A DNA stretch of 64,000 nucleotides from Limnoperna fortunei (taxonomy: Eukaryota > Mollusca > Bivalvia > Mytilida > Modiolidae), in contig OX104112.1 of assembly GCA_944474755.1 (NCBI GenBank), forward strand, positions 79,063,756 to 79,127,755, written 5' to 3'. Both the position numbers and the translations under genes were made by a program. Shown in pieces: positions 1 to 11,479 of the stretch. Under the pieces are notes generated by a model. The model saw only the letters and a program-made list of their open reading frames with translations, did not search any database and was not told the DNA's origin. Positions within the stretch are counted from its first letter, which is position 1; each line of letters begins with the position of its first letter.

Positions 1-340
1 AACGATGTCAGGAGTCGTATGGAAATGTATACAATATCCAATATAGAAAGAATAAATCCAAAGAGATATAATGTCCAACCTTCTCGAAATCTCGGGTACG
101 ACTCACATAGATCGCCAAAACGAACCAACCAATAGAATGAAAGAAGTAATCAAATACGTAACATACATATATTGAATATGCAAATTAAGACTTTAAATAT
201 TGTAACTGTATTTCAAAGAAATAGTTTATTTCAGAGATAAATGAATATACATGGTACATTTTAACAAAATATATCAACATATATAAAATAGTAAAATAAA
301 CACTCTGCTACATATTTAGGACGTGAAAAAGTTAACAAAC
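1..340. other. AT-rich non-coding stretch
   Basis: I see no gene, RNA or clear repeat here. The sequence is AT-rich with stop codons in all frames. Confidence 0.5.
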
Positions 341-470
341 AATACATAAATTGAAAAAGGGGTGGGATGGGACACGGGGAACAAAATTTTGACTGCCACT
401 GGAAAAGTACGAGTATTGGGTAGGGTCGGAGAATTTAGCCATTTGTTGCGGCTACAATGAGCCTACTCTT
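340..470 (-). repeat. Interspersed repeat shared with 21908-22040
   Basis: The reverse complement resembles 21908-22040. Shared landmarks are a GGGGTGGGATGGG block, ATTTTGACTG, CACTGGAAAAG and a GGGTAGGG block followed by AATTTAGC. The two copies are in opposite orientations and diverged. It is an old dispersed repeat of unknown class. Confidence 0.6.
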
Positions 471-499
471 TTTCGAAATCTACAAAAGCTATCTTTACC

Positions 500-690
500 G
501 TGCTAGGAGCGTGGCACTCTCCAAACACGTTACTCACTATGATCCGCGGCCAGGCTTTCCGTATTATGACCTGACAACTCCCCAAGGAGAGTATCTCCCC
601 TATCCGCCACCCGGGGACGCGCTGGGTGCTCTGTGGGTCGAGCACTGGGAACCGTCCCAGTATGGTCTTAGTGTCGTGTAAATAAATAAA
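500..690 (+). repeat. Diverged repeat related to 13195-13345
   Basis: The text around GATCCGCGGCCAGGCTTT and GACCTGACAACTC matches the text around GGTCCGCGGCCAAACTTT and ACTTGACAACCC at about 13225-13270. A 74-codon reading frame runs through it (457-681), but it shows no domain and the related copy does not keep the frame. I treat it as repeat sequence rather than a gene. Confidence 0.45.
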
Positions 691-869
691 GTTGTTATAA
701 CTTGTTTTTGGTCAGATCAAAATATTGAGAGATTGAAAATAAACACTTTATATAATATTTAATTACCATAATATTCTATTGATTTAAAAATTTGAAATCA
801 AAGACTTGGCAAATAAATTATATGAATTAATTATATATACGGAATAAACAATATTAAAGACAAAATATT

Positions 870-2200
870 TATTCAATGTAAAATATAAAATTTTAAAACC
901 GATGTCGCGCCAATAAAATGCAAATTTACATTAAAAACTGGTGTTATGAAATCACGCAATTGTGAAGACAAAAAAATATTTACAGACTTCATTTCTTTTT
1001 ATTGAACTAACCAGTAACAGCACGTACATTAAGAAACGTATTTACAACTATTTCGGTTTTTAATAAAAAATATGTGTCATTCTTTTGAGAGTACATTTGT
1101 TCTTACCGAATTTTTAGGGACGGCGTGGTAACAGATCAATAACAAAGAGACCGCAAAATAACATACATATGACGAATAGCCCTACGTATCCAATGAAAGC
1201 AGAGGATTTACGATCATCTGAGGCAGAATATTTAGTGCTTAAATATTTGGTTGTGGTTTTTGCATTAATCTTTATTTTTTGTACAAGTGCATCTAAATCA
1301 GATTGCATTATTGTTTTCATCTGCTCCATTGTTAGATTCAAGGATCCTAAAAATCCCCATTTGTTTTCTCCTACTACAGAGCAGAGACATGTACACTGAA
1401 GACTATTGGACTTTGTGACTTCAATAGCTGTCGTTCTCTCAGCAATAGTTTGTCTGTTGTTTGTTGTTGTTTCGTACATATTGATATAGGTTGTATCTGA
1501 AATAACAACAGTTTCGTACAAATTGATATAGGTTGAAATAACAATAATGTGTTGTGTTTAAAGTTCTCGGAACACTAGTATTATTTCAGACTAATCAAAA
1601 TCTAAACAGACGAAATAAATGAATAAAAATACTTATTAGTGATTTGTGTGGACGTTTTAAACAAGCGTTCTGTTTATGATAGTGATATAAAATTTATGAT
1701 ATGATTGTAACACTGGTCAAACGGCATTATTGTTAATTATTTTTATAATGATGTTCCTTAACAACAGATGTGAAATGTCTTCAAAGTATACCGCACTTTT
1801 GATCATTGTTCACAATGTAATATTCACCATTTTATTGAGAAAAAAATTTAATCCGAAAACAAACTTTACAATAATACTGCATTTTATATTGTTTGATCTG
1901 AATGCTAACATTTTAGTATTTGAAGATGTTCAGAAGCAGATAACTAAACTGTACTGTATTAATCTTGTCTACAAATATTTATTAAGTGTGAAATATAAAA
2001 TTTTGAAACCAATATCACGGCAATAAATTGGAACTTTACACTAAAAGTACGATAAGTTTCAAATTATTTTACGCAACTAGACCGGCCTACCTATAAGATT
2101 TCCTCTCTTTTCTTAACTCACATGTAATGGCATAATTAATTTATTTACATACTTCAGTTATTTTTATTGAGCTAAAATGTAACATGCCAGACATTAATTA
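870..2200. repeat. First copy of a local tandem duplication around the terminal lectin exon
   Basis: Three stretches recur downstream. Sequence at 870-1060 resembles 1985-2200. Sequence at 1100-1560 (the terminal exon) resembles 3070-3475. Sequence at 1560-1960 resembles 3480-3870. The spacing differs between copies because the second copy holds about 0.85 kb of extra sequence (2220-3060). Divergence is substantial, so the event is not recent. Confidence 0.6.
1114..1496 (-). CDS. Terminal exon: transmembrane C-terminus of a lectin-type membrane protein
   Basis: This is the last coding exon of a minus-strand gene. It starts after an acceptor (TTATTTCAG, reading down from 1497) in phase 1 and ends at a TAA at 1114-1116. 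It encodes a Thr-rich linker, a CTCLC cysteine motif, an amphipathic Lys-rich stretch, then ASDDRKSSAFIGYVG running into a hydrophobic segment of about 22 residues and a short basic tail (RRP). The layout is a type I membrane anchor. The S-A-x-D-D-R-x-S-A followed by IGY pattern is one I associate with uncharacterised mollusc surface proteins; that link is from memory. The phase matches the SUEL exon at 5856-6143, which I infer is the preceding exon. Upstream exons and the signal peptide were not found. Confidence 0.65.
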
Positions 2201-2351
2201 AATATTATACAATTACTGCACTTGAACGAGATCAATATGAGGTTTTATGGAGCAGGGTAGAATAATATTGAACTAGGCTCAATAAAATGGAAATGGAATA
2301 TACAAGATTTTTTTATTCCCGAAAGTGACTGTCTTTCATAATATTTATTTC

Positions 2352-2682
2352 TCAAAAATCGGTAAAATATCGACATAATCCATGACGAAATGTTTGCATT
2401 GATTATTTCTGTATAATGTCCCATCCTCAGTCCTTGCTTCTGCATAAAATTTACAAAGATTTGAGTCTAATTCCTGAGGGTCCGACGTTTCCAAACTAAC
2501 TGACATATCCGTTTCACGTAAATATTTCGTAAAAAAAATAATCGCTTGCTCTTTCGATTTGCGAGTGTTGACAGCATCTCTTTTCTTATGATTTCATTAA
2601 TTTCCAAGTTAGTAATATCTGCAAATCTTCGCTTATTAGCACCAGAACTATCCGTATTACGTTCACTCGATGACGTTACCAT
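2352..2682 (-). pseudogene. Degenerate N-terminus of a Crypton-like tyrosine recombinase (DUF3504 type)
   Basis: Reading down from an ATG at 2682 gives KRRFADITNLEINEII. After a frame change near 2570 the reading becomes NTRKSKEQAIIFFTKYL, then CKFYAEARTEDGTLYR, and after another change FRHGLCRYF. This is the order typical of the N-terminal region of the KCTD1/QRICH1/ZMYM-like DUF3504 proteins derived from Crypton tyrosine recombinases. At least two frame changes and loss of the catalytic C-terminal domain make it a dead fragment. It lies in the extra segment of the second lectin-exon copy. Family assignment is by motif recognition only. Confidence 0.55.
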
Positions 2683-3069
2683 GTTTACAAACAACAATAT
2701 AATCCGAACATCAGTCAGAACGATAATTTTGATTGGTTTAGGGGATTAAAGAAAGAAGATTTAATTAGCTATCGTATTTCCGGGAGGGAAACAGCACGTG
2801 CTAGGTATTTTCATTCATAAATTTCTCACGAGAGTGCAATATGGTTTTTTATTGAGTAGAATGAGTTTTTTGCAAACCAAAATGATAAGGAAAAAAATCA
2901 CGTGTATTGGTTTAGGACAATAGGAAAAAGGTAAAAATATATATTATGTAATAAATTAATTAACTGTTCCTCTTTTTAATAATACTATTTGTTAAACGTA
3001 TTTGCGGCAGTTCCTTTTTAATAATAATATTGGACAATTTTATGTGTGTTAATTTGTTAAGATCAAACA

Positions 3070-3475
3070 TGTTTAGGAGCGACGTTGTAAAAAATATTTA
3101 AAAAGTGAGACCGCTATATACCATACATGTTGACGCTAATTCATACGTATCTAATAGTAGCAGAGGATTTACGATCATACAAAGCAAAATATTTAGTGCT
3201 ACAATATTTTGGTTGTTGTTTCAACATTTTAATTTTTCTTGTATGTGTGCATCGAAATCATATTGAATTTTTGTTTTCCTCTGCTCTATTGTTAGATTCA
3301 CGGATCCTGAAAAGCCCCATTTGTTTTCCTGTTGCGTGCAGGATATGTACACTTACGACTATTTGGTTGTGTTACTGCAATAGCTGTCGTTATCTCACCA
3401 ATAGTTTTTCTGTTGTTTGTTGTTGTTTCGTACCTATTGATATAGGTTGTATCTGAAATAACAATAATGTGTTAT
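3070..3475 (-). pseudogene. Degenerate duplicate of the lectin terminal exon
   Basis: This is a diverged copy of 1114-1520. The splice acceptor (TTATTTCAG) and the first codons after it are kept, including the TTYIN and ETTTNN stretches. The frame is lost after the CTC-L-C position because a few bases are missing, and stops follow within the GGATCC region. The transmembrane part cannot be read in one frame. It would be skipped or would truncate the protein if spliced in. Confidence 0.6.
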
Positions 3476-3935
3476 ATTTTAAGTTCTCAGAACACTTATT
3501 TAAGACTAATCAAATCTAAACCCAACACAGATGACATGAATAAATAAAAGTACTTTTTATTGATTTGTGTGGACGTCTAAACAAGCTTTGTGTTATGGTA
3601 TTGATTTAAAAATCTATACGACTGTCAAACTGCATTATTGTTTAATTATTTTCTAAAGATCTCCTTTACAATATTTATACAATGTCTTTAAAGTATACTA
3701 ACTTTTAAAAACGTTTTACAATTTAATTCACAATTTAATTTAAAGCGAAATTATACCTGAAAACAAACTTTATAATTATAATGAATTTTGATATTGTTTG
3801 ATCTAAATGCTAACATGTTTTGCATTTAAAGTTGTTCTAAAGAAGAAAACTAAACTGTACTGTATTAGCCCTATACAATATAACATAATAGAGTCCCAAT
3901 TGCATGCAATATCTAAAATATTATACAATTAATGA

Positions 3936-4085
3936 CTTTGATATAGGTCGTTATCAGGATTTATCAGCCAGAGAAAATTTAATATTCAACGAGCCGCTAG
4001 AAGAGGTGAATATACATTTTTGATGGCTGAGAAATCCTGATAGCGACTGCATATCAAAGTCAGTAATTGTTTTATTACATGAATA
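3936..4085. mobile_element. Fold-back (MITE-like) element, copy 1
   Basis: The arms read ACAATTAATGACTTTGATAT on the left and, in reverse complement, ACAATTACTGACTTTGATAT on the right. They stay similar through the ATCAGGATTTMTCAGCCA block. Arms are roughly 45 bp around a spacer of about 40 bp. A second copy lies at 56480-56632. No ORF is present. It sits in the inferred intron of the lectin gene. Confidence 0.7.
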
Positions 4086-4370
4086 AAATCACCATCTTTC
4101 TTGATCGAAATAACAGATGATGCTTACATTTTGTAATTGTTGTAGTGCTGGTTACCCTTAAAAAATTGTTTTAATGCTGCATTTTGATACTGATTTGCTG
4201 GTAATCCTGACATTCAGTTTCATCACATTTCACATTTCAGATATTGAGAAGAGTATAAATAAATCAACAATTTCATTCTTACATTTTTAAAAGTATACTT
4301 TACAATTACAGATGATCAAATTCAATGACCACTCAAATTGAAATTTATAGTTATATTGGAACAGTCATTA

Positions 4371-4470
4371 AACCGGTTTGAACTAGTAGTTACCAGGTAG
4401 ATATAAGATTCTGCTTAGTAGTCAAGCGGAATCTAATATCGACCTGGTAACTACTAGTTCAAGCCGGTTT
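4371..4470. mobile_element. Near-perfect 100-bp hairpin element
   Basis: The left arm begins AACCGGTTTGAACTAGTAGT. The right arm in reverse complement begins AACCGGCTTGAACTAGTAGT. The arms match over about 46 bp with about four mismatches, around a loop of about 7 bases. It is unrelated to the fold-back elements on either side. It would form a strong RNA hairpin if transcribed within the lectin intron. Confidence 0.75.
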
Positions 4471-4742
4471 TTTCATATTTTAATGTAATTTTAGTACTGT
4501 TGCGATTTATCGTGATCCGAAAGTTGTTTTAGAACAATCAAAAACACGCAAAATTCCATTCATGTAATAATCTAAGTTATTACATAGTAATAATTTTTCC
4601 CCATTGTATTTCATATAGCAATAAAGTGCAATATATTTCATATTTTACACTGAATCTCGGTCTTTTATGTAAATTCCGAGAAAAGTACAGACGTGTTCCG
4701 AACATCGGCCTTTTATATTTTACTGTTGTTTGGTAAACAAAC

Positions 4743-4991
4743 ATGGCCGAAAATGACATACATGATCTGCTGTCGAGGGGAAAATTAGCAGAACCGCTTG
4801 AAACTGAACGAATGGAAGTAAATTCGATTGTAGATAAAAGTAAAATTAAAGAATTCATAGACCAACAAAGGAAAAAAATTGAGTGTAAACTGTACAAAAC
4901 GGGATTTAAATATCGTGTACAAGTGGCTCGTTTCAAAGCAGGAATTTATATTCACAACAATAAGGAGCAACAAATGAAAATTCAAAATTGA
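4743..4991 (+). CDS. Small hypothetical ORF (82 codons)
   Basis: An ATG in good context (AAACATGG) opens a charged, lysine-rich 82-residue frame (starts MAENDIHDLL, ends KEQQMKIQN). I recognise no domain and see no signal or membrane segment. It lies antisense inside the inferred intron of the lectin gene. It could be the first exon of something transcribed on the plus strand, the N-terminus of a lost transposon protein, or chance. Confidence 0.15.
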   Translation: MAENDIHDLLSRGKLAEPLETERMEVNSIVDKSKIKEFIDQQRKKIECKLYKTGFKYRVQVARFKAGIYIHNNKEQQMKIQN

Positions 4992-5155
4992 AAAAAAAAT
5001 CTGTTTTTTATTTTATGTACATCTACATCAAAATATATATCTGTAATATTGACCATGTGAAAATATGATAATATTTGACCTAGTAAAATATTACAAAATA
5101 GCAAAGATAATGAATAATCACTTAAAAGCACAAAAAAATTATTACTATATAATAA

Positions 5156-5277
5156 AAGGGTTATTGCATGAATATTGGGAAATGTTGTCCCTCGCAAGAT
5201 GCTATATTGCACTCGCAAGCTCGTGCAATATAACACTTGCTTGGGACAATATTTCCCAATATTCATGCAATAACCCT
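5156..5277. mobile_element. Fold-back element with arms of about 55-60 bp
   Basis: AGGGTTATTGCATGAATATT on the left is matched by the reverse complement of the right end, and pairing continues through GGGAAATRTTGTCCC and ATATTGCAC. It has no ORF. It is the third distinct fold-back family within 1.4 kb of this intron. Confidence 0.7.
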
Positions 5278-5855
5278 ATATTATACTGCATTGGTATTAT
5301 CTGACATATGTGTACAGATATTCGTTTTACATTACATCAGTCCATAATATAAATGAAGTCGTTTTTTTCACTAATGGAACTTGACTACTGTTACTTTATG
5401 TAGTAAATGATTAATCAGGTATGTTATATCTGTATACTATTATTTTGTAAAAGAATGTATAATGCTATTAAAAAGGAATATTATAATGTGGAAGTAGGAT
5501 ACAAATTATTCTGATTCCACATAATATTAGGTATTAGAGCTGTTTCTGCAAATGCTAATGTAGATTTTATATAGCATTGCTTCTTGAAAATCATTCTACA
5601 TGACTATAACTTGAAACGATATTTATTATCAAATAATCTAACCTAAACATTATACCAGAAAACAAATATAATTTAAAGTGCACAATATTTAACTGACAGA
5701 AATTCACGTTGAATGTCGAGAATTTGTATCGCTATTCCTATTTCCTGCCCTAACCAACAAAACAAGAATCTATGTAATTGCTCAACAATTGTCGAAAGTA
5801 GCGTAAATCTCCATTTAACAAACAAATATTCAAAAGATAGAAGCTGAATACGTAC

Positions 5856-6143
5856 CCATGTTTATACAGTTGTAGGACACATTTAAATATTTGTAAACAT
5901 TTATACAAGGATCCACAATACCAGCATTTGATGCGGATAAACTACATGTATTCATGAAATTACAAGAAGTGCTCACGGTACTAAACATTGATAACGCACA
6001 GCTGTACGATTTTGCAACGGAAACAGTATTATGTGGACAAACAGTTGAATTTGTTCTTCCATAGATAGCATCCACAACTTGTATATCGTCATAGCTGCCA
6101 CAATTAATTACTCCAGTTTGGCTCTCGCATATTAGTATTGAAT
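5856..6143 (-). CDS. SUEL/rhamnose-binding lectin domain exon
   Basis: The exon is bounded by an acceptor (TTTTAG, with AG at 6145-6144) and a donor (GGGTACGT, GT at 5855-5854). It is 288 bp and phase 1-1, the usual form of a shuffled extracellular module. It encodes one galactose/rhamnose-binding lectin domain with all eight cysteines in family order. The hallmark motifs are AIYGR, VDPC and KYLNVSYNC. Such domains bind L-rhamnose or D-galactose glycans and act in invertebrate innate recognition or adhesion. The next exon is inferred to be 1114-1496, giving a membrane-anchored lectin. Further domains or a signal peptide must lie upstream (higher coordinates) but were not found. Confidence 0.85.
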
Positions 6144-6149
6144 CTAAAA

Positions 6150-9100
6150 TAAAAATTGTATTTAGACATATGTTTTTAAAACAATCTTACATGTACATTT
6201 GTGAAATAAATGGCTTTATTGTACAAGGTTTGTCAAAATAATAATACACTTTTTCCTATTTTTAGCAAATAATTCTATACATCACGAAACTGTAATTTAC
6301 TTATTTAATTCCCTGGGGAAAGTTTATTTCAGTAGATTTATTTCATTAGTCACACTTTAGATCATACTACTATTATTTGCCTTATAAAGAAACAACATGT
6401 AAACAAACAACGAACAATTGAGTTGCACAATATTCAACATACAGATAGCAATGCTCATGACGAACAAATGTGGACGCCAAAATAAATTTGTATTTAAGAA
6501 AAATGACACGTTTAATATCAATATATTATAATCGTTATATTATATTATAAAGTTAACATTCTGTAAACATGGCTCGCGAAGATGGGCTTATCTAATTCTT
6601 TGACAACGGAAGTAAATAAATAAAAATGTTGTCCTAAAATTTAAAGATGAAAGTTATTTATATTTAATGTGGTATTATTTAGATTGTTCTTTTGGAGATA
6701 CAAATGTAACAAATATCATTATTGCATCAATTAATTCATTATTACTTGCTAAAATGAACAAATCTAAGAATTTGCGAATGAAAATCTTAAGGTATGATGA
6801 AAAAAGAAGATTGAATAAGGTACTAGACAACGAAATATCATTAAAAAAATTAAAACTTATTGAAAATGAAAGAAAGAGATTCTGCTTCAGTTTGTCTTGG
6901 ATTATAATGTTTCTACACTCCCTAAATTAAAATCAAGATTTTAAATACCTCGACAGTAGAAATAGTGTAATCCACTCAAAACTGTATATAAATTTATATG
7001 TATCGAATGTTTTAAAGTGTTACATCTGCCAACATTTGTTTCATAATACCAGTAACATAAATTATTTCAACCCTTATGTGAAAAACCGCTGATCACCAAA
7101 CATAAAAGGACAGTATGGTCGTATAAATTCCTCTTCGATGTGTTTTGTTTTTGTTTGTTTATTTGTTTGGTTTTTTTTCTTTGCTATTTTTTTTTCAATT
7201 ATTATTTTGTGCTGTGCTATACCGTACAAAGTTGTGTGAAAATTTGAATATTTGTCATTCCACTCGTTCATGCAACACTCTTACAGAAAAATTTAATATA
7301 TATTTCTATTCTATCATATTGTTTACTGTTAGAAAATTACATAATTTAGTTTAACATGTGTTCCTTGTCAGCACATATGATATAAAAAATACAACGTATA
7401 AATTAATGATAATTGTAGTTTTTAACAAGGTAAACTAAGGAAATAATTGTGACTAAGAATGGTAGAACACGTGACAAGTTGCATGTACGGCTGCTTTTAT
7501 ATAAAATCGGAATTTTTTTTACATTTTTTGACGAAATTTACCAACGTCGCAAATTGTTTGATGGCGTCAAAAGGTCAGTCGGCAAAATAATCATTTAATC
7601 ATTCGGGATAAAATCTTCCACTTGTTGTTAATGCTTGTGCTGTCAAATAAATAGTGATCTGATCAGACATTGCTACTGTTAGACCAATAAACTTTGATCT
7701 TAAATAATAATCAAGTAAATATTTATACTTATAGAAGACATCAGGAACAGTTAGTATCTATAGGTTTTGCCTTTAGTTGTGCTACCTAAATTTACATGCA
7801 GGAAAATATCTGTTGTTCAACTTTTTGACTATATAACCATTAGTTTCTCATATTTCTATATTGATTACTTAAAACAGACATGTCATTTGCTTTCAATTTA
7901 AATTTCATACATAAAAACCATTTCTATGGTTTAATAGCTATGTTATTATGTTTTAATATTGAGTTACAATAGGTAGCGAAACGTATATTAATATTTATAC
8001 TATATTAAGATCATTACTTAGGTTTTAATACGTCCATAAAATGGTTGCAAAATGTTTATGTTATAAGCTTTGTTTCATTAAACGTCAAGGCAGTGTTGGA
8101 ACTTAAAGTTTTAATCCAAAATTAAAGAAGACTGGTCTGCAGAATATCCGGTAATACAGAAAACTTTTACCTACCCGTTGAAGTTGTGACTTGTATCCAC
8201 AAGTTGAATAAAATTATTATATTCAGAAACATCATCAACGATGTCTGCTTAAATGTGTGGCAAATTCAGCATATGACCTGACACTAATTTGATCGTGTTT
8301 CTATGTCTATTTATCAATTATAATAATGAGGCAGGTATTCTTATATCAATATTTACTAAAAACATTTGATATATCATATGATTGACAAATTAATAAGGAA
8401 ACTACTTTCTTTTAATACACTCAGAGGAGACAACATCGTTAAAGGTCAACGAGGGTAGGCGTAGCCAATATTTTTTTTAATCGAATTCGAAAAATGGAAC
8501 TTTAACCTGCTTTCTCGTGGTTAACTGAATTAAAGTAAACTAGCTTTTAACCAAGTCTACAATTGAAATAAAGGATGTTTATTTGTGTTCAGAATGTTGT
8601 GGTTAATACTATTCCTCAGTTACAGGGGGTTTTGTATGAAAATATTTGCACGAAATTATATAAATTGGTAAGTAAATGGAGAAATGGAGAAAACAAACAG
8701 TACTCAACAATATCAAAGAGACCCAAGTGTTTTTACTTTGCAAGATTGAATACTTTAACAAAAAGAATATTTGCTCAGTGAATAGGTAAATAACAATTAA
8801 GTCAGGTATCAGAAGGAAAATAAAAACAATTTTTAGAAAAAGTGCTTATTGGTTCCCAATGTTTGTACAGTTTATAATACAATGTCATCACAGATACCAA
8901 GGGTAGAATTTACTACGCCAGTGGCGCTCAAACCCAATCAATATTTAAAATCCAAATGGTTAAAATGTTGTAGAGCTTTTATCCCCAAAATTCAAAACGT
9001 TATGCCAAATCCAGCTAATCTACACACTTAATAATAGAAAACCCTTAGAATTAAAATATTTCTTTTAATTTCAGAGCATTACTAGTAATTTTAGACGATA

Positions 9101-9220
9101 ACTATCACTGAAAGAATAAATGGTATTCATGCCAGCACCGAAGTGTGACTACTGGGCTGGGGACTTAAGGGACTGCTCCAGACAAGCAGTGGTTTCAATT
9201 AGATACCCATCAAATTACTT
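6150..9220. other. Long non-coding stretch
   Basis: Short frames occur, for example a Lys-rich 87-codon frame at 6667-6930, but none shows a domain, splice-site support or repetition. I see nothing assignable. It may be the upstream intron of the lectin gene. Confidence 0.4.
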
Positions 9221-9224
9221 ATAG

Positions 9225-10020
9225 TCATATCTATGAAAGTCAAATCCAGAATAAAAAACCCAGAAAAATGCCTGATCGCATTTACGATATGAATGTCTAT
9301 AACGATTAACTTGTTGTAATAAAAGTCATAAAACTTCTAAGTAGATACCATTAACCTAGATGGAACAAATCCCAACAGCAGGATTGAAACATCTAGCATA
9401 ACGTATTAGTTGTAACTATATGAACACAATAAGTGGGAGCTAGTGGAATATTGCTATTAGTAAAAGGAAAGTTGACATTGCGCTAGTCGTAGAATAGTTT
9501 GTAGTTTGTAGTTTATTATGCATTATGAGCATTTGAATTTTCAATAGACATTATTAACTAAAACATATCACAGTTTAACAAGGTATCAATATAACATATC
9601 ATATAAACCTAACATATCCATTATTATCACATGTTTCATTAACAATTTTGAAAATTTATCGTAATATAGAAAATAAAATACAGGAAAAAAAATAGTAAAG
9701 ATTTTGCTTAAATGATTAAAGTCAGTTTAAACCTTAACGTTTACTTTTATTTTCTACTTAAATTTAAAATTAACGAGGTCCGAAACATACATTTAAAGTA
9801 TTATCCTCTAATCCATCAACGATTCACTGAATTGTGATGACAGTCATAAAATTTCTAAAGAGATGCTATCAACCTAGGTGCAAAAAATCCCTGGTTTAAT
9901 AACGTATTGATAAAAGTCATTGCTCAAAATGGGAATACCTATCGAAAGATCTTGGATAACGTACAAGTTGTGAAGTATAAACACCATACGCGTGATCTGA
10001 TGGAAAATTAGTTTCAATGA
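9225..10020. repeat. Weak local repeat pair
   Basis: GTCATAAAACTTCTAAGTAG at about 9326, followed by a block ending ATTAACCTAG, resembles GTCATAAAATTTCTAAAGAG at about 9844, followed by a block ending ATCAACCTAG. The class is unknown and the flanks are too diverged to define ends. Confidence 0.3.
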
Positions 10021-10206
10021 ATGTAAAGCTAAATCGTATAGTTTAGTTTGTATTTTTTTTATTTTAGTCTTTTATTAGAAGAAAGTCTAGGTGAGGAACA
10101 TACTTGATTTGCGTCATAAATCTCAAGCTCCATAGAATAGATCAAGTGTAAGTATTCACCTAACTTAACGTTATTTAGTGTCAAGACATCCTTTATATGG
10201 CGTAAG

Positions 10207-10746
10207 GTGAAATTAAGTCTTTTCCAACTCAGCCTCATAGGCGTACAAAAAAAAGTCGGCAAGGGGAGGAGGACAATTTGTACTTATTGGAATGCCGATA
10301 GTCTGTTGAAAACTTCGTCCTTTAAACATGACATGTGTAGTCTGTTACAAAATCTAACATTAGACATACTTTTACATTACTTGAATGTTGAATTATTGAT
10401 TACAAAGTACGTTTTGTCACGACTAATCACTCAGTACTTGTATTGCAACTATCCAGTTTTAATAACAATTCAGCCTTTAACTAGATCTTTGAGTCTGTAT
10501 TTAAGTATGATAATATACAGTGTCAAAAATGAAAGGCTTAATGCTGTTACATTGGGAATAACAGGAATAACAGCTGAAGGTTATAACAAAATACAGAGCA
10601 CCAAGGAAACTATCAAAAAAGACAAAACAACCAAAACATATAGCAATTACAGCAATTGTCCTGACATGGTACAGGCATTTCAAAAAATGGTGAACCAGGT
10701 TTTATACAATGCCAAACCTCCCGCTTCCATTACTATAGTATGCTAG
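10207..10746 (+). CDS. Hypothetical ORF (179 codons), possibly an exon from about 10521
   Basis: This is the longest frame in the left 17 kb outside the lectin gene. The first half is hydrophobic and unconvincing. The last 75 codons look more protein-like: NKIQSTKETIKKDKTTKTYS, then NYSNCPDMVQAFQKMVNQVL, and a stop. A plausible acceptor (AATATACAG) sits at about 10520, so the real unit may be a 3' terminal exon of about 225 bp. I recognise no family. Confidence 0.25.
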   Translation: MKLSLFQLSLIGVQKKVGKGRRTICTYWNADSLLKTSSFKHDMCSLLQNLTLDILLHYLNVELLITKYVLSRLITQYLYCNYPVLITIQPLTRSLSLYLSMIIYSVKNERLNAVTLGITGITAEGYNKIQSTKETIKKDKTTKTYSNYSNCPDMVQAFQKMVNQVLYNAKPPASITIVC

Positions 10747-11329
10747 TAGGTTTGTTGATGAAAATGGTTGTGTATCATATACTATAAATTATAGTCAGTA
10801 ATAAGTGTATCCAATAATCATCGCATTACATTACTATGTGCTGAATTCAAAAAAAAATTTTTAAACGAAATATTTTTCAACAAGGAAATGGTATCTATAA
10901 TAAAACGTAAAGGCGCGGACGAGTCGTTTTTTTTTCTTTTAACAGTGCTTTCGAAGTTTATCCCGTAGAAATTGGTGACGTTTGCAAAAATCAGCATACC
11001 CCATGCAAGCTCTTGCCTACCTTATTAGTTGAGAAATATAGACACAGTATGCAGGATATCACAGTATTTTTGAAAGTCGGTTTTTATAGTTGTTAAAATT
11101 GTTGTCAGGAGTTTTAAAAGATGTATGGAAAAACACATTGCAGATCCTGCTGTATTATGCTATGTAATTCTATTTGTACATGCAGTTTTCATGTTGGATA
11201 GGAAGACCAAATGAAGCCAAACTGATTTGTGACTTTTAGAACCTCCTCTTTTCAAAGAGTAGAGAATATAAATGACAGCTTATGAAATACTTGCGGGAAT
11301 TTATCTGATTTCGTTGTTTATTTTGTTTT

Positions 11330-11475
11330 GATCGAATGATGTTTAACGCCACTTTCGGCAATTTTTTTCAGTTATATCATGGCGTCCAATTTTGTTTTTT
11401 GTTTGTTTTTTTTGGGGGGGGGGGAGGTGGGGGTGGAGCCGGAGTAACCGGAGAAAACCCCGACCTTTGTTTTAT
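11330..11475. repeat. Interspersed repeat shared with 42765-42905
   Basis: Both copies carry GAATRATGTTTRAYGCCA, then CAGYTATATCATGGCGTCCA, then a variable G-rich block and CCGGAGAAAACCCC. The copies are in opposite relation to no ORF. This resembles a repeat that is very common in molluscs; that recognition is from memory. Confidence 0.6.
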
Positions 11476-11479
11476 TGTT

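Larger units (their letters stand above)
1114..6143 (-). other. Gene span: lectin-domain membrane protein, 3' part
   Basis: The SUEL exon and the transmembrane exon join in phase 1 (G plus AT forms an Asp codon). The intervening 4.36 kb is intron rich in mobile elements, and contains the degenerate second terminal exon. The gene is partial: the 5' exons are unidentified. The joining is my inference from strand, order and phase, and has not been tested by transcript data. Confidence 0.55.

Noticed and set aside
457..681. 74-codon frame at the left end followed by AATAAATAAA
   Set aside because: It overlaps a repeat shared with 13195-13345 in which the frame is not kept.
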